From positions 248,001 through 312,000 of the forward strand of contig NZ_CP023690.1 in NCBI RefSeq assembly GCF_008704795.1: a stretch of 64,000 bases of DNA. The letters run 5' to 3'. The notes under the pieces were generated by a model, which worked only from the letters and a program-made list of their open reading frames with translations, had not been told where the DNA came from and ran no database searches. The DNA comes from Streptomyces spectabilis (lineage in GTDB: Bacteria; Actinomycetota; Actinomycetes; Streptomycetales; Streptomycetaceae). Both the position numbers and the translations under genes were made by a program. Positions 50,919 through 58,900 of the stretch are shown here, one piece after another. Position 1 is the stretch's first letter. Every line of letters starts with the position of its first letter.

Positions 50919-51401
50919 TCAGCCGGTCTGGCTGTGGACGAACTTCCAGATGCGGTACTGGGCTTCCTGGCCCGCCGCCATCCAAGCGAGCTTGATCGGG
51001 TTGTACCACTTCAGGTCGTTGACCCAGTTACGGAAGGTGGAGTACTTCCGGGCCGCCTTCTTCGCCGCCTTGACGACCTTCGGGCCCGCCTTCTTGACCA
51101 GCTTCCAGAACGCCTTGGCCGCAGACGAAGCAGCGCCCTTGGCCTGGGCCTCGGTGGCGGTGCCGTCGGCGACAGCCCGCAGCTCGGCGCGGGCCTCCGG
51201 GGTGAGTTCGGCACGGACTGCGGGCGTGGCCAGCAGAGCCTCGGCCTCGGCGGCGCTGAGGGCGGACTTGGCCGGGGCGGCGGCAACGACGGGGGCCTTG
51301 GCGTGGTGCTCCTCCCCGGCTGAGGCGGCCGGGGCGGCGATACCGAAGGTGACGGCGGCCATGGCCGTGGCCGCGCTCACGCGCAGGGTTGTGCGCTTCA
51401 C
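50919..51401 (-). CDS. Secreted cationic peptide precursor, candidate antimicrobial
   Basis: This 160-residue product starts at GTG 51401 (AAGGAGAGA upstream) with a clear signal peptide ending APAASA before Gly29. Residues 29-95 form an Ala/Glu-rich acidic pro-like segment (SAAEAEALLATPAVRAELTP). From Lys96 the sequence becomes strongly basic and amphipathic (KAFWKLVKKAGPKVVKAAKK, KYSTFRNWVNDLKWYNPIK, RIWKFVHSQTG), with five Trp residues in about 65. It looks like a prepropeptide for a membrane-active toxin or bacteriocin. A hairpin and two membrane-protein genes, one a CPBP protease, follow on the same transcript. I know no named family for it. Confidence 0.75.
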   Translation of the reverse strand: MKRTTLRVSAATAMAAVTFGIAAPAASAGEEHHAKAPVVAAAPAKSALSAAEAEALLATPAVRAELTPEARAELRAVADGTATEAQAKGAASSAAKAFWKLVKKAGPKVVKAAKKAARKYSTFRNWVNDLKWYNPIKLAWMAAGQEAQYRIWKFVHSQTG

Positions 51402-52399
51402 GTACTCTCTCCTTGTGTATGCACACGGGTGGGCGGCCGTGGTCTTTGACGGGATGCGGCCGCTTCCACTCCTGTTTGGTCGACACCAGGGGCAACTTCT
51501 GTGGCTTCTGTGGCAGCGCGGCTCAACGCTGCCGCTGTCCAACAGCCCTGACTTTGCTTCAGATATCAACTGATCTTTAAGGGGAACAGGTCCCCGGAGA
51601 TAGGGCCGAACAGCCCTTGAAAGCCTGCCCACCACTCCCCCGGACCGGGGCGCACATGGAGCGGGCGGCAGGGCCCGGTGCCGAGCAGCACCGCATACCC
51701 AGCGGGCACGGCCCGCAGGCCGAGTACACGATTCACATGGGTTCCGTCGACTGGTCGGCCATGGCACGCCTCCTGGGGCACACGGGAGCAGAGCGGCAGG
51801 CAGGCTCCGGCCGGGGCGGACGTTTCGTCACTCGCAGGCACCGGCGTACTGGTGTGCACCTGTAGCACCCCGTCTTCCTCAAGCGGCACTTACGAAACGG
51901 GCAGTGAAGTTCGTCAGGCCAGGCGCGAGGTTCGAAAGCGGCTGGGCCGATTCGTCAGCAGACTGTGCCGGCCGCCCTGCGGATCAGCCCTGGAACCGGG
52001 CCGGGATGATGCCGCAGGTGCCGAAGCCGAGGTTCGTGGATGCCGTCGAGGTTCAGCCCGCGGTACAGGGCCTCTACCGTCGCCGTCCGGTGTTCGGGTG
52101 CTTTGGCGTCGCCCCAGAGAACGGCTGGCCCTGTGTCCGGCAGCACGGAAACGGACCGTGTCACTGCCCTCGTGTAGTGGAGCACGTCCGGCCTGGTCAC
52201 ACACATGATCGCCCTCAGGCTGAGGACCTCTTCCAGATCCCCCCCCAACACAAGTTCAGCCACCATGGCCCCCTCAACTGCGCCTCGACTTCAGGCAAAC
52301 ATGTGCCGGGCGCGGCATCGGCAGCGGGAAAATGGGGCGAAACCGCCCCTCCGTCTGGCCGCCGCACTGAGCTTTGATGAATTCAGCCGCCGACTGGTC
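51402..52399. other. Promoter side of the peptide operon, then 1 kb without a firm gene
   Basis: The peptide promoter must lie near 51,420-51,600. At 51881-51900 lies the second copy of the dispersed repeat AAGCGGCACTTACGAAACGG. A minus-strand frame at 51955-52266 (103 codons) has a good ribosome site (TTGAGGGGG before ATG) and reads VLPDTGPAVLWGDAKAPEHR, but no family is recognised and coding is doubtful. Confidence 0.4.
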
Positions 52400-52828
52400 T
52401 CATCCGCCGCTGACGGTCACTTCCGACATCCCGCCCGGCATCGGGTTGACCACGATGTAGCCGTCCCTGTCCTCGGGGTACTCCACGCTCACCCCCGAGT
52501 TGGTGGCGATGTGTCCGCTCGGGAGCAGCATTCTCGCACCGGGCGAGAACCAGGTGCGCAGGCCCAGCGGAGTGTCCGACTGCCCGGCCCACCAGGACTC
52601 GACTTCGTCCGTGGCCATCGTGAAATGCCATTGCCCGGTACGGCCGTCGCACGCAACCTCTACAGCGTCGTCGGGAGGCTCAACGACGAACTTCGAACGG
52701 CAGTCGATGGGCGGGTCGGTCTCGGGGAGCAGCCAGATCAGCACTCCGACCAAGGACACGAAACCGGCGACCGCCGCTGCGAGGCAGCCCCTGCCCGGGT
52801 TGGGTCTGTGCTTCCTCGCCGAATCCAT
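52400..52828 (-). CDS. Membrane-anchored hypothetical protein
   Basis: This 142-residue protein has a basic N-terminus (DSARKHRPNPGRG), one transmembrane helix (CLAAAVAGFVSLVGVLIWLL) and an extracellular part with two Cys (DCRSKF and VACDGR) that could pair. Its C-terminal text is GYIVVNPMPGGMSEVTVSGG. ATG 52828 is preferred over the ATG one codon earlier. Nothing recognised. It lies upstream of decayed genes on the same strand. Confidence 0.68.
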   Translation of the reverse strand: MDSARKHRPNPGRGCLAAAVAGFVSLVGVLIWLLPETDPPIDCRSKFVVEPPDDAVEVACDGRTGQWHFTMATDEVESWWAGQSDTPLGLRTWFSPGARMLLPSGHIATNSGVSVEYPEDRDGYIVVNPMPGGMSEVTVSGG

Positions 52829-52902
52829 CACGCAAGCCTAGGACACCATCAGGTCAACGGCATGCCTGGGCTGAACACCATGAGAACGCGCAACTGCCGT
52901 AC

Positions 52903-53449
52903 TCAGAGCCAGACGTTGTCACTCACGGATCCCAGGCCGGTGCCCGACAGGCGGCGGTGCAGGACGATGGCCTGATCCTCGGAGAGCGACGCGACGCGGT
53001 TCGGCGGCGGCCCGCAGCGAGTCGCCGTGCAGGTCCAGTTCCTCGGCCCGGTCCGCGGGGAACAGTCGCAGCGTGTCGTGGGTCCAGCGCAGCAGTTCAG
53101 CCACGATGCAGCGCTTGCCGTGCTGCTGGGTCGCCGGGGCGGGGCGGTCGATGACGTAGCACCAGACCAGTTCCTTGTGCAGTTCGCGCACGGCCCGGCG
53201 CTCGGCGGGCACGATGAGGCGGGCGCCATAGCGAATCGCCGCAGTGCCGGTGACCTCCAGCTCGGTGTCGCGGGTGAAGTGGTCGATCAGCTTGGCGGTA
53301 AGGGCGTTGACGGTCACGTCGTCCTCGTGACGGCCGGAGTAGAGGCCCGCGTTCGACAGTGCCTCGGTGATGTCCGCAAGGACGTGCGTCGCCTCGCCGC
53401 CGTCGATCGCTTCTTCCCAGCGAGACCGTCTGGCCGAGATCCGCGACAA
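52903..53449 (-). pseudogene. Conserved hypothetical protein with late frameshift
   Basis: From ATG 53449 the frame reads EAIDGGEATHVLADITEALS, NALTAKLIDHFTRDTELEVT, RELHKELVWCYVIDRPAPAT and VAELLRWTHDTLRLFPADRA. After SLRAAA near 53,005 the natural continuation (NRVASLSEDQAIVLHRRLSG ending SVSDNVWL) is in another frame, ending at TGA 52903-52905. A one-base slip in a GCC/GCG run explains this. The helical protein looks like a Streptomyces conserved protein seen near secondary-metabolite or element genes, but I cannot name it with confidence. The last 30 residues would be replaced if the slip is real. Confidence 0.6.
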
Positions 53450-53583
53450 CCTGCTCGACCAGATCGCCGAAGCTCAGCGGGAGAGCTGGCTCTGAGAGGC
53501 CAAGGGCCTGGAGATCGGCCTGGCTAGCGCCGAGGACAAGTTGTCCCAGCTCGATGCCGCTCTCAAGCCCTCAGTCATTCTCC
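53418..53583 (+). pseudogene. Recombinase/integrase C-terminal coiled-coil remnant
   Basis: Plus-strand text RDRLAEIRDNLLDQIAEAQR ESWL, an in-frame TGA, then EAKGLEIGLASAEDKLSQLD AALK matches the helical end of integrases or large recombinases of Streptomyces elements, where WLGE is usual at the stop (GGA changed to TGA). The catalytic part is missing. It overlaps the start of the frameshifted gene on the opposite strand. Confidence 0.5.
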
Positions 53584-53657
53584 TGGGCCTGCCCGCCTCC
53601 GGCGAGAGCGCCGCACGGCCCAACTGATCGGCTCCGCCACGCGACCGGCGGAACCGG

Positions 53658-54308
53658 TCAAGGTTGACGACGCGCGAGGATGATCCCTCCCAGCTTGCTC
53701 TCGGCGGAGGCGAGAGTCCGGTGCCTCTCGACGGCGAAGCCGGCTTCGTTCAGCCACTCCATCGTCTGGTCGGGCTGCCGGCGATGGACATAGACCTTCA
53801 TCGGGTGCCCGCCATAGCCCTCGGTCTTCAACTGTGAGTCATCGCCGACATGGAAGGTGAGCAGCAAGGGCCCACCCGGCCGAAGCACTCGACGGAAATG
53901 TGCGAGAACCGATTTGATCTCGTCGTCAGGAATGTGGATCAGTGAGTACCAGGCGACCAGGCCAGTCACGGAGGCATCGGCCAAGGCGAGGTCCGTCATG
54001 GAACCGAGATCGAACCGAACACCGGGGTGTTCACGACGGGCCACATCGATCATGCCTGGCGACAGATCGATGCCGAACGCGTCCAGGCCAAGGTTCCGCA
54101 GGTGGCCTGTGATCCTTCCTGTCCCGCACCCCACGTCCGCGACCAGCCCGCCGCCTCGGGCACGTACCACGTCGGCAAACAGGGCCAAGGCCACGCGTTC
54201 CTCGGGTGTTTCGTCCAAGAGGTGACGTGTCAGCTCTGCGTAGCTGGCAGCGACGGTGTCATAAGACGTCCGCGTTTCCGCCAACCAGTCATCTGCATCC
54301 ACTCCCAT
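53658..54308 (-). CDS. Class I SAM-dependent methyltransferase
   Basis: This 216-residue enzyme has the SAM-binding motif VADVGCGTGRITGHLRNLGL (near 58), the acidic loop FGIDLSPGMIDVARREHPGV, motif II DLGSMTDLALADASVTGLVA and post-motif LRPGGPLLLTFHVGDD. An N-terminal helix (AETRTSYDTVAASYAELTRH) covers the pocket. These features fit small-molecule methyltransferases of the ubiE/type 11 kind. ATG 54308 is the first start consistent with that helix; longer frames extend into improbable sequence. Substrate unknown. No biosynthetic genes are adjacent. Confidence 0.9.
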   Translation of the reverse strand: MGVDADDWLAETRTSYDTVAASYAELTRHLLDETPEERVALALFADVVRARGGGLVADVGCGTGRITGHLRNLGLDAFGIDLSPGMIDVARREHPGVRFDLGSMTDLALADASVTGLVAWYSLIHIPDDEIKSVLAHFRRVLRPGGPLLLTFHVGDDSQLKTEGYGGHPMKVYVHRRQPDQTMEWLNEAGFAVERHRTLASAESKLGGIILARRQP

Positions 54309-54832
54309 GTCCACCGGCCGCAGGCTACACACATCGTCAAGTGGCGTGACCGCTTGGTTCGGAGGAGGGCTGCTGTGTGTCGGCCCGACCAGCTTCCAGC
54401 ACCACCAACCGCCGCCCGCACAATCCACGTCGCCAAGGCACCGCGGTCGCCGGTGAGCTGCCCGGACCCGGGCCCGGATCCGCACGAGTTCGAACGTGCG
54501 GTGACCATGAAAGCCTGAACGAAGCCGGGCCTCTCGTCGGCTAGAACGGCCAGCGCCGTACGCCACGACACGTACCCACCACAACGAGGGACTCCTGGAC
54601 CGAGTCAGCCGGCCCTCTGACCAACTCAACGCCCCGGAGGCTTTGTTGTGGTGAGGTGCGCGCTCCCAGGTATGCGATCTACGTCGCCGTCTCCGCCGTG
54701 CGGCTTCCTGCCGCTCTTCAGGTGCGAACCTCTCCGCGTTGAGGCCACCCGGCCGTTCACTCCGACTCGGGCCATGATGCAATGGTCAGGGTCCTCGTTT
54801 GCTCCGTTCCGTCACTGAAGTGAGGAAATGAC
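54309..54832. other. Intergenic stretch, no supported gene
   Basis: About 520 bases between the divergent methyltransferase and small membrane protein genes. No recognisable coding. Promoters for both should be at its ends. Confidence 0.45.
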
Positions 54833-55093
54833 ATGAGTGACAGTCCGAGTACCAACAGCAGTGCCGCGACCTTGTACGGGCCTGTCTCGCTCGGTCTGGG
54901 AGTCGCTGCGGCCACCGCTTCCGTCTTCAGTGCCTATACCGGCATCGCGTTCGCACTGCTTGCCGGCGTACTCGCGGTGACCTTCGGCCTGCTGGGTCTG
55001 GCCAGCGGCTTCAAACGGAATCAGTCACTGGCCGGGCTGCTCATCGGGAGCGTTGGTGTGGTCTTCTTCGCCGTCATCGTCGGAGGACTCTGA
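54833..55093 (+). CDS. Small membrane protein
   Basis: This 86-residue protein has a short polar N-terminus (MSDSPSTNSSAATL) and three hydrophobic segments (GPVSLGLGVAAATASVFSAY, FALLAGVLAVTFGLLGLASG and LAGLLIGSVGVVFFAVIVGG). It resembles the DUF4190-type two- or three-helix proteins of actinomycetes. ATG 54833 follows GAGGAAATGAC. Function unknown. Confidence 0.78.
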   Translation: MSDSPSTNSSAATLYGPVSLGLGVAAATASVFSAYTGIAFALLAGVLAVTFGLLGLASGFKRNQSLAGLLIGSVGVVFFAVIVGGL

Positions 55094-55179
55094 CACTCTG
55101 ACGGTTCGGAGAACCTGACCTCCTGGGGTCAGGAGACGGCTCAGCGCTGCTTGACGATGTCGCTCTTCCTGACTCCGGC

Positions 55180-55354
55180 AGACTGGCGACACCGTGTCCC
55201 TCTACGACGAGGACTTCCCGGACGCCGACGATCACCTCGGCAGCAACACCGTCGGAGGAAGCAAGGTAACCCTGACCTTCAACCTCGACGATGCCCTCCG
55301 CACCCTGGCTACGACCCCACCCAGAAGGCCTCGTCCGAAGGCCCTCACCTCCTA
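55180..55354 (+). pseudogene. Secreted-protein C-terminal fragment
   Basis: The frame TGDTVSLYDEDFPDADDHLG continues SNTVGGSKVTLTFNLDDALR TLATTP. It looks like the end of a small secreted or calcium-binding-like Streptomyces protein (DxYDEDxPDADDxLG pattern). There is no start, and the frame decays after 55,340. Confidence 0.4.
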
Positions 55355-55654
55355 GGGCCTCGACGCTGCCTGAAACGAGGAGTGCTGGCGCCTCACAGAC
55401 CTGCTGGTTGGCCACTCGCAGCGCTATTTGGCCACGACGGCGTCCGTCGGCTCATATCCGGTGGGCTACGCTGTGCGGCTATGAATACCGGGACGGCCTT
55501 GCGCCACACACGGATTGGTGACCCGGTGCTCTTCTGAGCGCCGTACGGGCCGGTTTGGGCCCGTTGCTTGATCGAGGCTCTTGCGCTGCTGCGCGGGCTC
55601 CGCCTTCGTCGTGTTGATCACAGGCTCTGCACATCAACCACGACTGGAGGATTC

Positions 55655-56389
55655 ATGCCCATCAAGTCTCTGCGGATTCCCACTGCGGACGGCCAGGCCG
55701 ACGCGTTCGCTGCCTTCCCCGACCACGGTGGGCGGAACCCAGGGGTGCTGATGTACGCGGACGGCTTCGGCATCCGGCCCGTGCTGCGGGAGATGGCCCG
55801 CGAACTGGCCGGGCACGGCTACTACGTGCTCGTCCCCAACTCCTTCTACCGGCACGGCCCGGCGCCGCTGGTCGAGCTTCCCGAGTACATCGGAGAAGAG
55901 GTCCGGCCCGCGGTCTTCGCCCAGCTGATGCCCCTGATCGAGGCGCACACCGCCGAACGTGTCCTGAGCGACGCCGACGCCTACCTCAGGTTCCTCACCA
56001 CTCAGCCCGAGGTCGGCGCCGGGCCGGTCGCCGTGACTGGCTACTGCATAGGTGGCCTCTACGCGATGCGCACGGCCGCGGCCCACGCCGACCAGGTGGC
56101 GGCCGTCGCCGCGTTCCACGGCCCCGTGGGTGTCGATGGAGCCGATCTCTTCTCCAGGCTCACCGCCCAGGTCCACCTCGGCCACGCCGAAGGCGACGTG
56201 ACGCCCGAGGCCCTCGGCGAGCTCAACCAGGCCCTGGATGCGGCAGGTGTCGGCTACACCTCCGAGATCTACCCCGGCACCATCCACGGCTTCACCATGT
56301 CCGACACCGACGCTTTCAGCACCTCCGGGTTGAAGCGCCACTGGGATCGCCTGCTCTCGCTTCTGGACCGCACCCTGGCCAACAGCTGA
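55655..56389 (+). CDS. Dienelactone hydrolase family protein
   Basis: This 244-residue alpha/beta hydrolase has the Cys nucleophile elbow VAVTGYCIGGLYAMRTAAAH (Cys near 130), the acid in LGHAEGDVTP and the His in IYPGTIHGFTM (near 210), the triad of dienelactone hydrolases. Such enzymes open lactones in chlorocatechol-type breakdown or act as broad carboxylesterases. ATG 55655 follows GGAGGATTC, a strong site; the frame open to 55568 is not needed. It is a single-gene unit ending in a hairpin at 56453-56490. Confidence 0.92.
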   Translation: MPIKSLRIPTADGQADAFAAFPDHGGRNPGVLMYADGFGIRPVLREMARELAGHGYYVLVPNSFYRHGPAPLVELPEYIGEEVRPAVFAQLMPLIEAHTAERVLSDADAYLRFLTTQPEVGAGPVAVTGYCIGGLYAMRTAAAHADQVAAVAAFHGPVGVDGADLFSRLTAQVHLGHAEGDVTPEALGELNQALDAAGVGYTSEIYPGTIHGFTMSDTDAFSTSGLKRHWDRLLSLLDRTLANS

Positions 56390-56452
56390 GGCTCCAGCAC
56401 GGAAACCGAGCCTGAAACGGCCGCGACAACGGCCGCGACCAGCAGACGGAAT

Positions 56453-56495
56453 GGCGGGCCACACCGATGTCTCCATGGCCGTGGCCCGCCTCTTT
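56453..56495 (+). terminator. Terminator after the dienelactone hydrolase gene
   Basis: GGCGGGCCAC (56453-56462) and GTGGCCCGCC (56481-56490) form a perfect ten-pair stem with an 18-base loop, followed by TCTTTCGG. Confidence 0.7.
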
Positions 56496-56620
56496 CGGAT
56501 CGGGGAACTGCGCAGCCTGCCGGGCCTGGGCTGAACGCGGCACGGGTTGTGCGCATGTCGGTGAAGTGCCTCCTGGGCGTCTTCTCGTGCTGCTGTGCTG
56601 GTGAGGTGGCTACGCGGGCC

Positions 56621-57300
56621 GTGGTGCAGTCGGACAGGTGCGGGCTGGATCAGCTGACCGGCCCGTACTCCATCGCTGACGCCGTACGCGAACGGCTGGT
56701 GCTGGACGAGGGCTGGCCGCGGCGATGGTCGTCGACGTGGCGGTTCACCGGCGGTGACGTGGTCTGGCCGGTGCGTGATCTGGCAGCGGTTCCGGTGCTG
56801 GGTTCGGAACCAGTTCGGCGATTCACCTGGAGGGCTCGCCAGCATCACCGTCCGGAGCTGCAGTTCCTGGTGTCCACGGGGCGTCTTCACGGGTTCGAGT
56901 CGCCGGAGGAACAGCGACTGCTGCTCGTGCTGGACTCTGCAGGTGGCACAGGTGCTGTCGCAGCCGTTCCGGCTGGACTTCGAGCACCCCGGGGGACGTG
57001 CTGCGCACACGCCTGACTTCCTCGCGATTTGGCCGGACAGCGGCCGGTGGCTGTTGGACATGCGTCCGCGTCGTCTGATCAGGGAGGGCGATGCGGTGAA
57101 GTTCGCGGCTGCCGAAGAGGCGGCTGCCGTCTGCGGCTGGCGCTACGCGGTGGTGCCCGGGTGGCGGCCCCACGTGATCGGGGTGCTGGATGCCCCGTCG
57201 GCCCAGCGCCGGCCGCTGGAGGACCAGCTGGCAGTGCAGGACCAGCCGTTGCGGGCCGTCGAGAATGAGCCCTTGCCCTTCGGCGACGTGACCGCGGGCA
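56621..57300 (+). pseudogene. TnsA-like transposase endonuclease subunit, frameshifted
   Basis: The first frame reads WRFTGGDVVWPVRDLAAVPV, then FTWRARQHHRPELQFLVSTG and LHGFESPEEQRLLLVLD. After a one-base shift near 56,945 it continues with VAQVLSQPFRLDFEHPGGRA, HTPDFLAIWPDSGRWLLDMR and AAAVCGWRYAVVPGW. This is the TnsA-like nuclease pattern seen in Streptomyces (Glu in FESPEE, Asp in HTPDF, then the DMR region). In Tn7-type elements TnsA cuts the 5' strand at transposon ends. No TnsB, TnsC or TniQ homologue lies nearby, and the frameshift separates the catalytic Glu from the Asp. Confidence 0.62.
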
Positions 57301-57652
57301 CGTCGCTCCAGCCCCGGCCCCTTCCGCCCCCACGGCTGCCTGGTCTGCCGCGAGGACAGGACGAATTCCCTGACCACCTCCCTCGCCCGGCACCACCACA
57401 CCCTCACCTGCCACCGATGCCCCTACGGCCCGTGCGAGCCAGGCCGCCCCCTCGGCGTAGACCACCTGACCGCACGCGAACGCTGCAGCACCCCCATCAC
57501 CCCCGGCCAACCGCTCACTCCGCCCCCACCACTGGCGAGACAAGCCCCGGCCGATACTCAGCTACCTCCACACACACCGCTGCCCCCCACACACAAACCA
57601 CCCGACGGCGCCACAGGCCATACGGCAGAAGTGGTGGCGCGTTCGGTGCTCG
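57301..57652. other. Intergenic stretch with uncertain coding
   Basis: A plus-strand frame reading LARHHHTLTCHRCPYGPCEP has a Cys pattern that could be a zinc-binding stub following the TnsA remnant, but it lacks a start and runs on through Pro/Thr-rich text. No terminator for the minus-strand PKS operon, which ends at 57653, stands out. Confidence 0.3.
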
Positions 57653-58900
57653 TCAGGCGAGGGCGCGGATCGCCTCGATGGTTCGGGCCACGCTGAGGGT
57701 GCCGTTCGCGCAGTCGCGCAGCAGGGCCGTCACCCGTTCGTCTTGGTATTCACGCAAAGGCTCGGGTGGGGTCTCGGGCGCTGTGGCTTGGGCGATGTCG
57801 TCGCGGGTCAGGAGGTAGTCCGCCAGGGCGGCGCAGGAACGGTGTTGGAAGATGACGTCCGGTTTGATGGGAGCGCCGAGGGCCGTCCCGGCCCGGCGGG
57901 CCAGGCGTACGTAGATGATGGAGTTCAGGCCGAGCTGTCGGAACGAGGCGTCTTCGTCGAAGTCCAGTGCCTCGTCGCCGATTTCCGGCTGGAGGATCTC
58001 GCGCTTGATGCGTTCGATCAGGTCTTGGCGTGGGTCGGGCGCGGGCTCTTGTGCGGTGGTGATGCGGTCGATGAGGGAGGTGAGCACCTTTGATTCGCCC
58101 AGTTCCGTGAATACCGTGACGCCCGCGTCCCGCAGGTAGCGGATGCAGTCGGTCCAGCGGACGGGCTTGGCGATCTGTTCGGCGAGTAGGTCGCGGACTT
58201 GCTGCGCGTCGGGGCCGAAGGGTCGGCCGGTCACGTTGGAGATGACCGGTGTCCGTAGGTCGCCCACGTCGACCGACGCCAGCAGGGAGCGGAAGCGCGC
58301 GGCGGCCGGGGCCATCGCCGGGGCGTGGAAGGGGCCGCTGACGTGGACGGGGACGAAGCCTCGGACTCCCTCCACCTTCTCGAAGACCGGCTTGATCCGG
58401 GCCAGTTCCTCGCGGCTGCCGGAGAGCACGAACTGTTCGGGCGCGTTGTAGTTGGCGATGACGACGCCGGTGGCGTCGTGCTGTTTCAGGGTCTCCTCGA
58501 CGATCTGTTCGGAGACGCCGATGACTGCGGCCATCGCACCGCCGCTGACTTGGCCCATCAGTTCCGCTCGGCGTCGCACCAGCGTCAGGCCGGTTTCGAA
58601 GTCGAAGGCGCCGGCGGCGAACAGTGCGCTGTACTCGCCGAGGCTGTGGCCCGCGAAGAAGTCAGCGGGTGGCAGGTCCTGCTGCGCCTCTGACCAGTGC
58701 AGCGCGTTGACGACGTAGATCGCGGGCTGCGCGTAGGCGGTCTCGGACAGCCGTCGGTCCGGGTTTGCCAGACAGAGCTCTTCGATCGAGTATCCGAGCA
58801 CTCGGTCGGCGCGGCGACGCAGGTCGGGGAACCGTCCGAACAGGCTTCGTCCCATCCCCTTCTTCTGGGTGCCCTGTCCCGGGAAGACGTAGCAGCGCAT
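57653..58900 (-). CDS. Discrete malonyl-CoA:ACP transacylase fused to an ACP
   Basis: This 415-residue protein begins with a full FabD-like acyltransferase: FPGQGTQKKGMG, nucleophile FFAGHSLGEYSALFAAGAFD (Ser near 86), RRAELMGQ, and His in VHVSGPFHAPAM. Fused after about residue 300 is a carrier domain (DEDASFRQLGLNSIIYVRLA, Ser in LNSI) and a tail. Intact GHSLGEY contrasts with the serine-less AT in the PKS of the same operon, so this enzyme probably loads that PKS in trans, as in trans-AT systems. ATG 58900 shares its A with the TGA of the preceding KAS III gene (TGATG). It is the last gene of the operon in this window. Confidence 0.92.
   Translation of the reverse strand: MRCYVFPGQGTQKKGMGRSLFGRFPDLRRRADRVLGYSIEELCLANPDRRLSETAYAQPAIYVVNALHWSEAQQDLPPADFFAGHSLGEYSALFAAGAFDFETGLTLVRRRAELMGQVSGGAMAAVIGVSEQIVEETLKQHDATGVVIANYNAPEQFVLSGSREELARIKPVFEKVEGVRGFVPVHVSGPFHAPAMAPAAARFRSLLASVDVGDLRTPVISNVTGRPFGPDAQQVRDLLAEQIAKPVRWTDCIRYLRDAGVTVFTELGESKVLTSLIDRITTAQEPAPDPRQDLIERIKREILQPEIGDEALDFDEDASFRQLGLNSIIYVRLARRAGTALGAPIKPDVIFQHRSCAALADYLLTRDDIAQATAPETPPEPLREYQDERVTALLRDCANGTLSVARTIEAIRALA

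Noticed and set aside
51566..51889. 107-codon minus-strand frame upstream of the cationic peptide gene
   Set aside because: No ribosome site or known motif, composition mixed. It overlaps the dispersed repeat.
56549..57016. A start of the TnsA-like gene at 56549
   Set aside because: The first 25 residues are Cys-rich and unlike the family. A start near 56,621 fits better.
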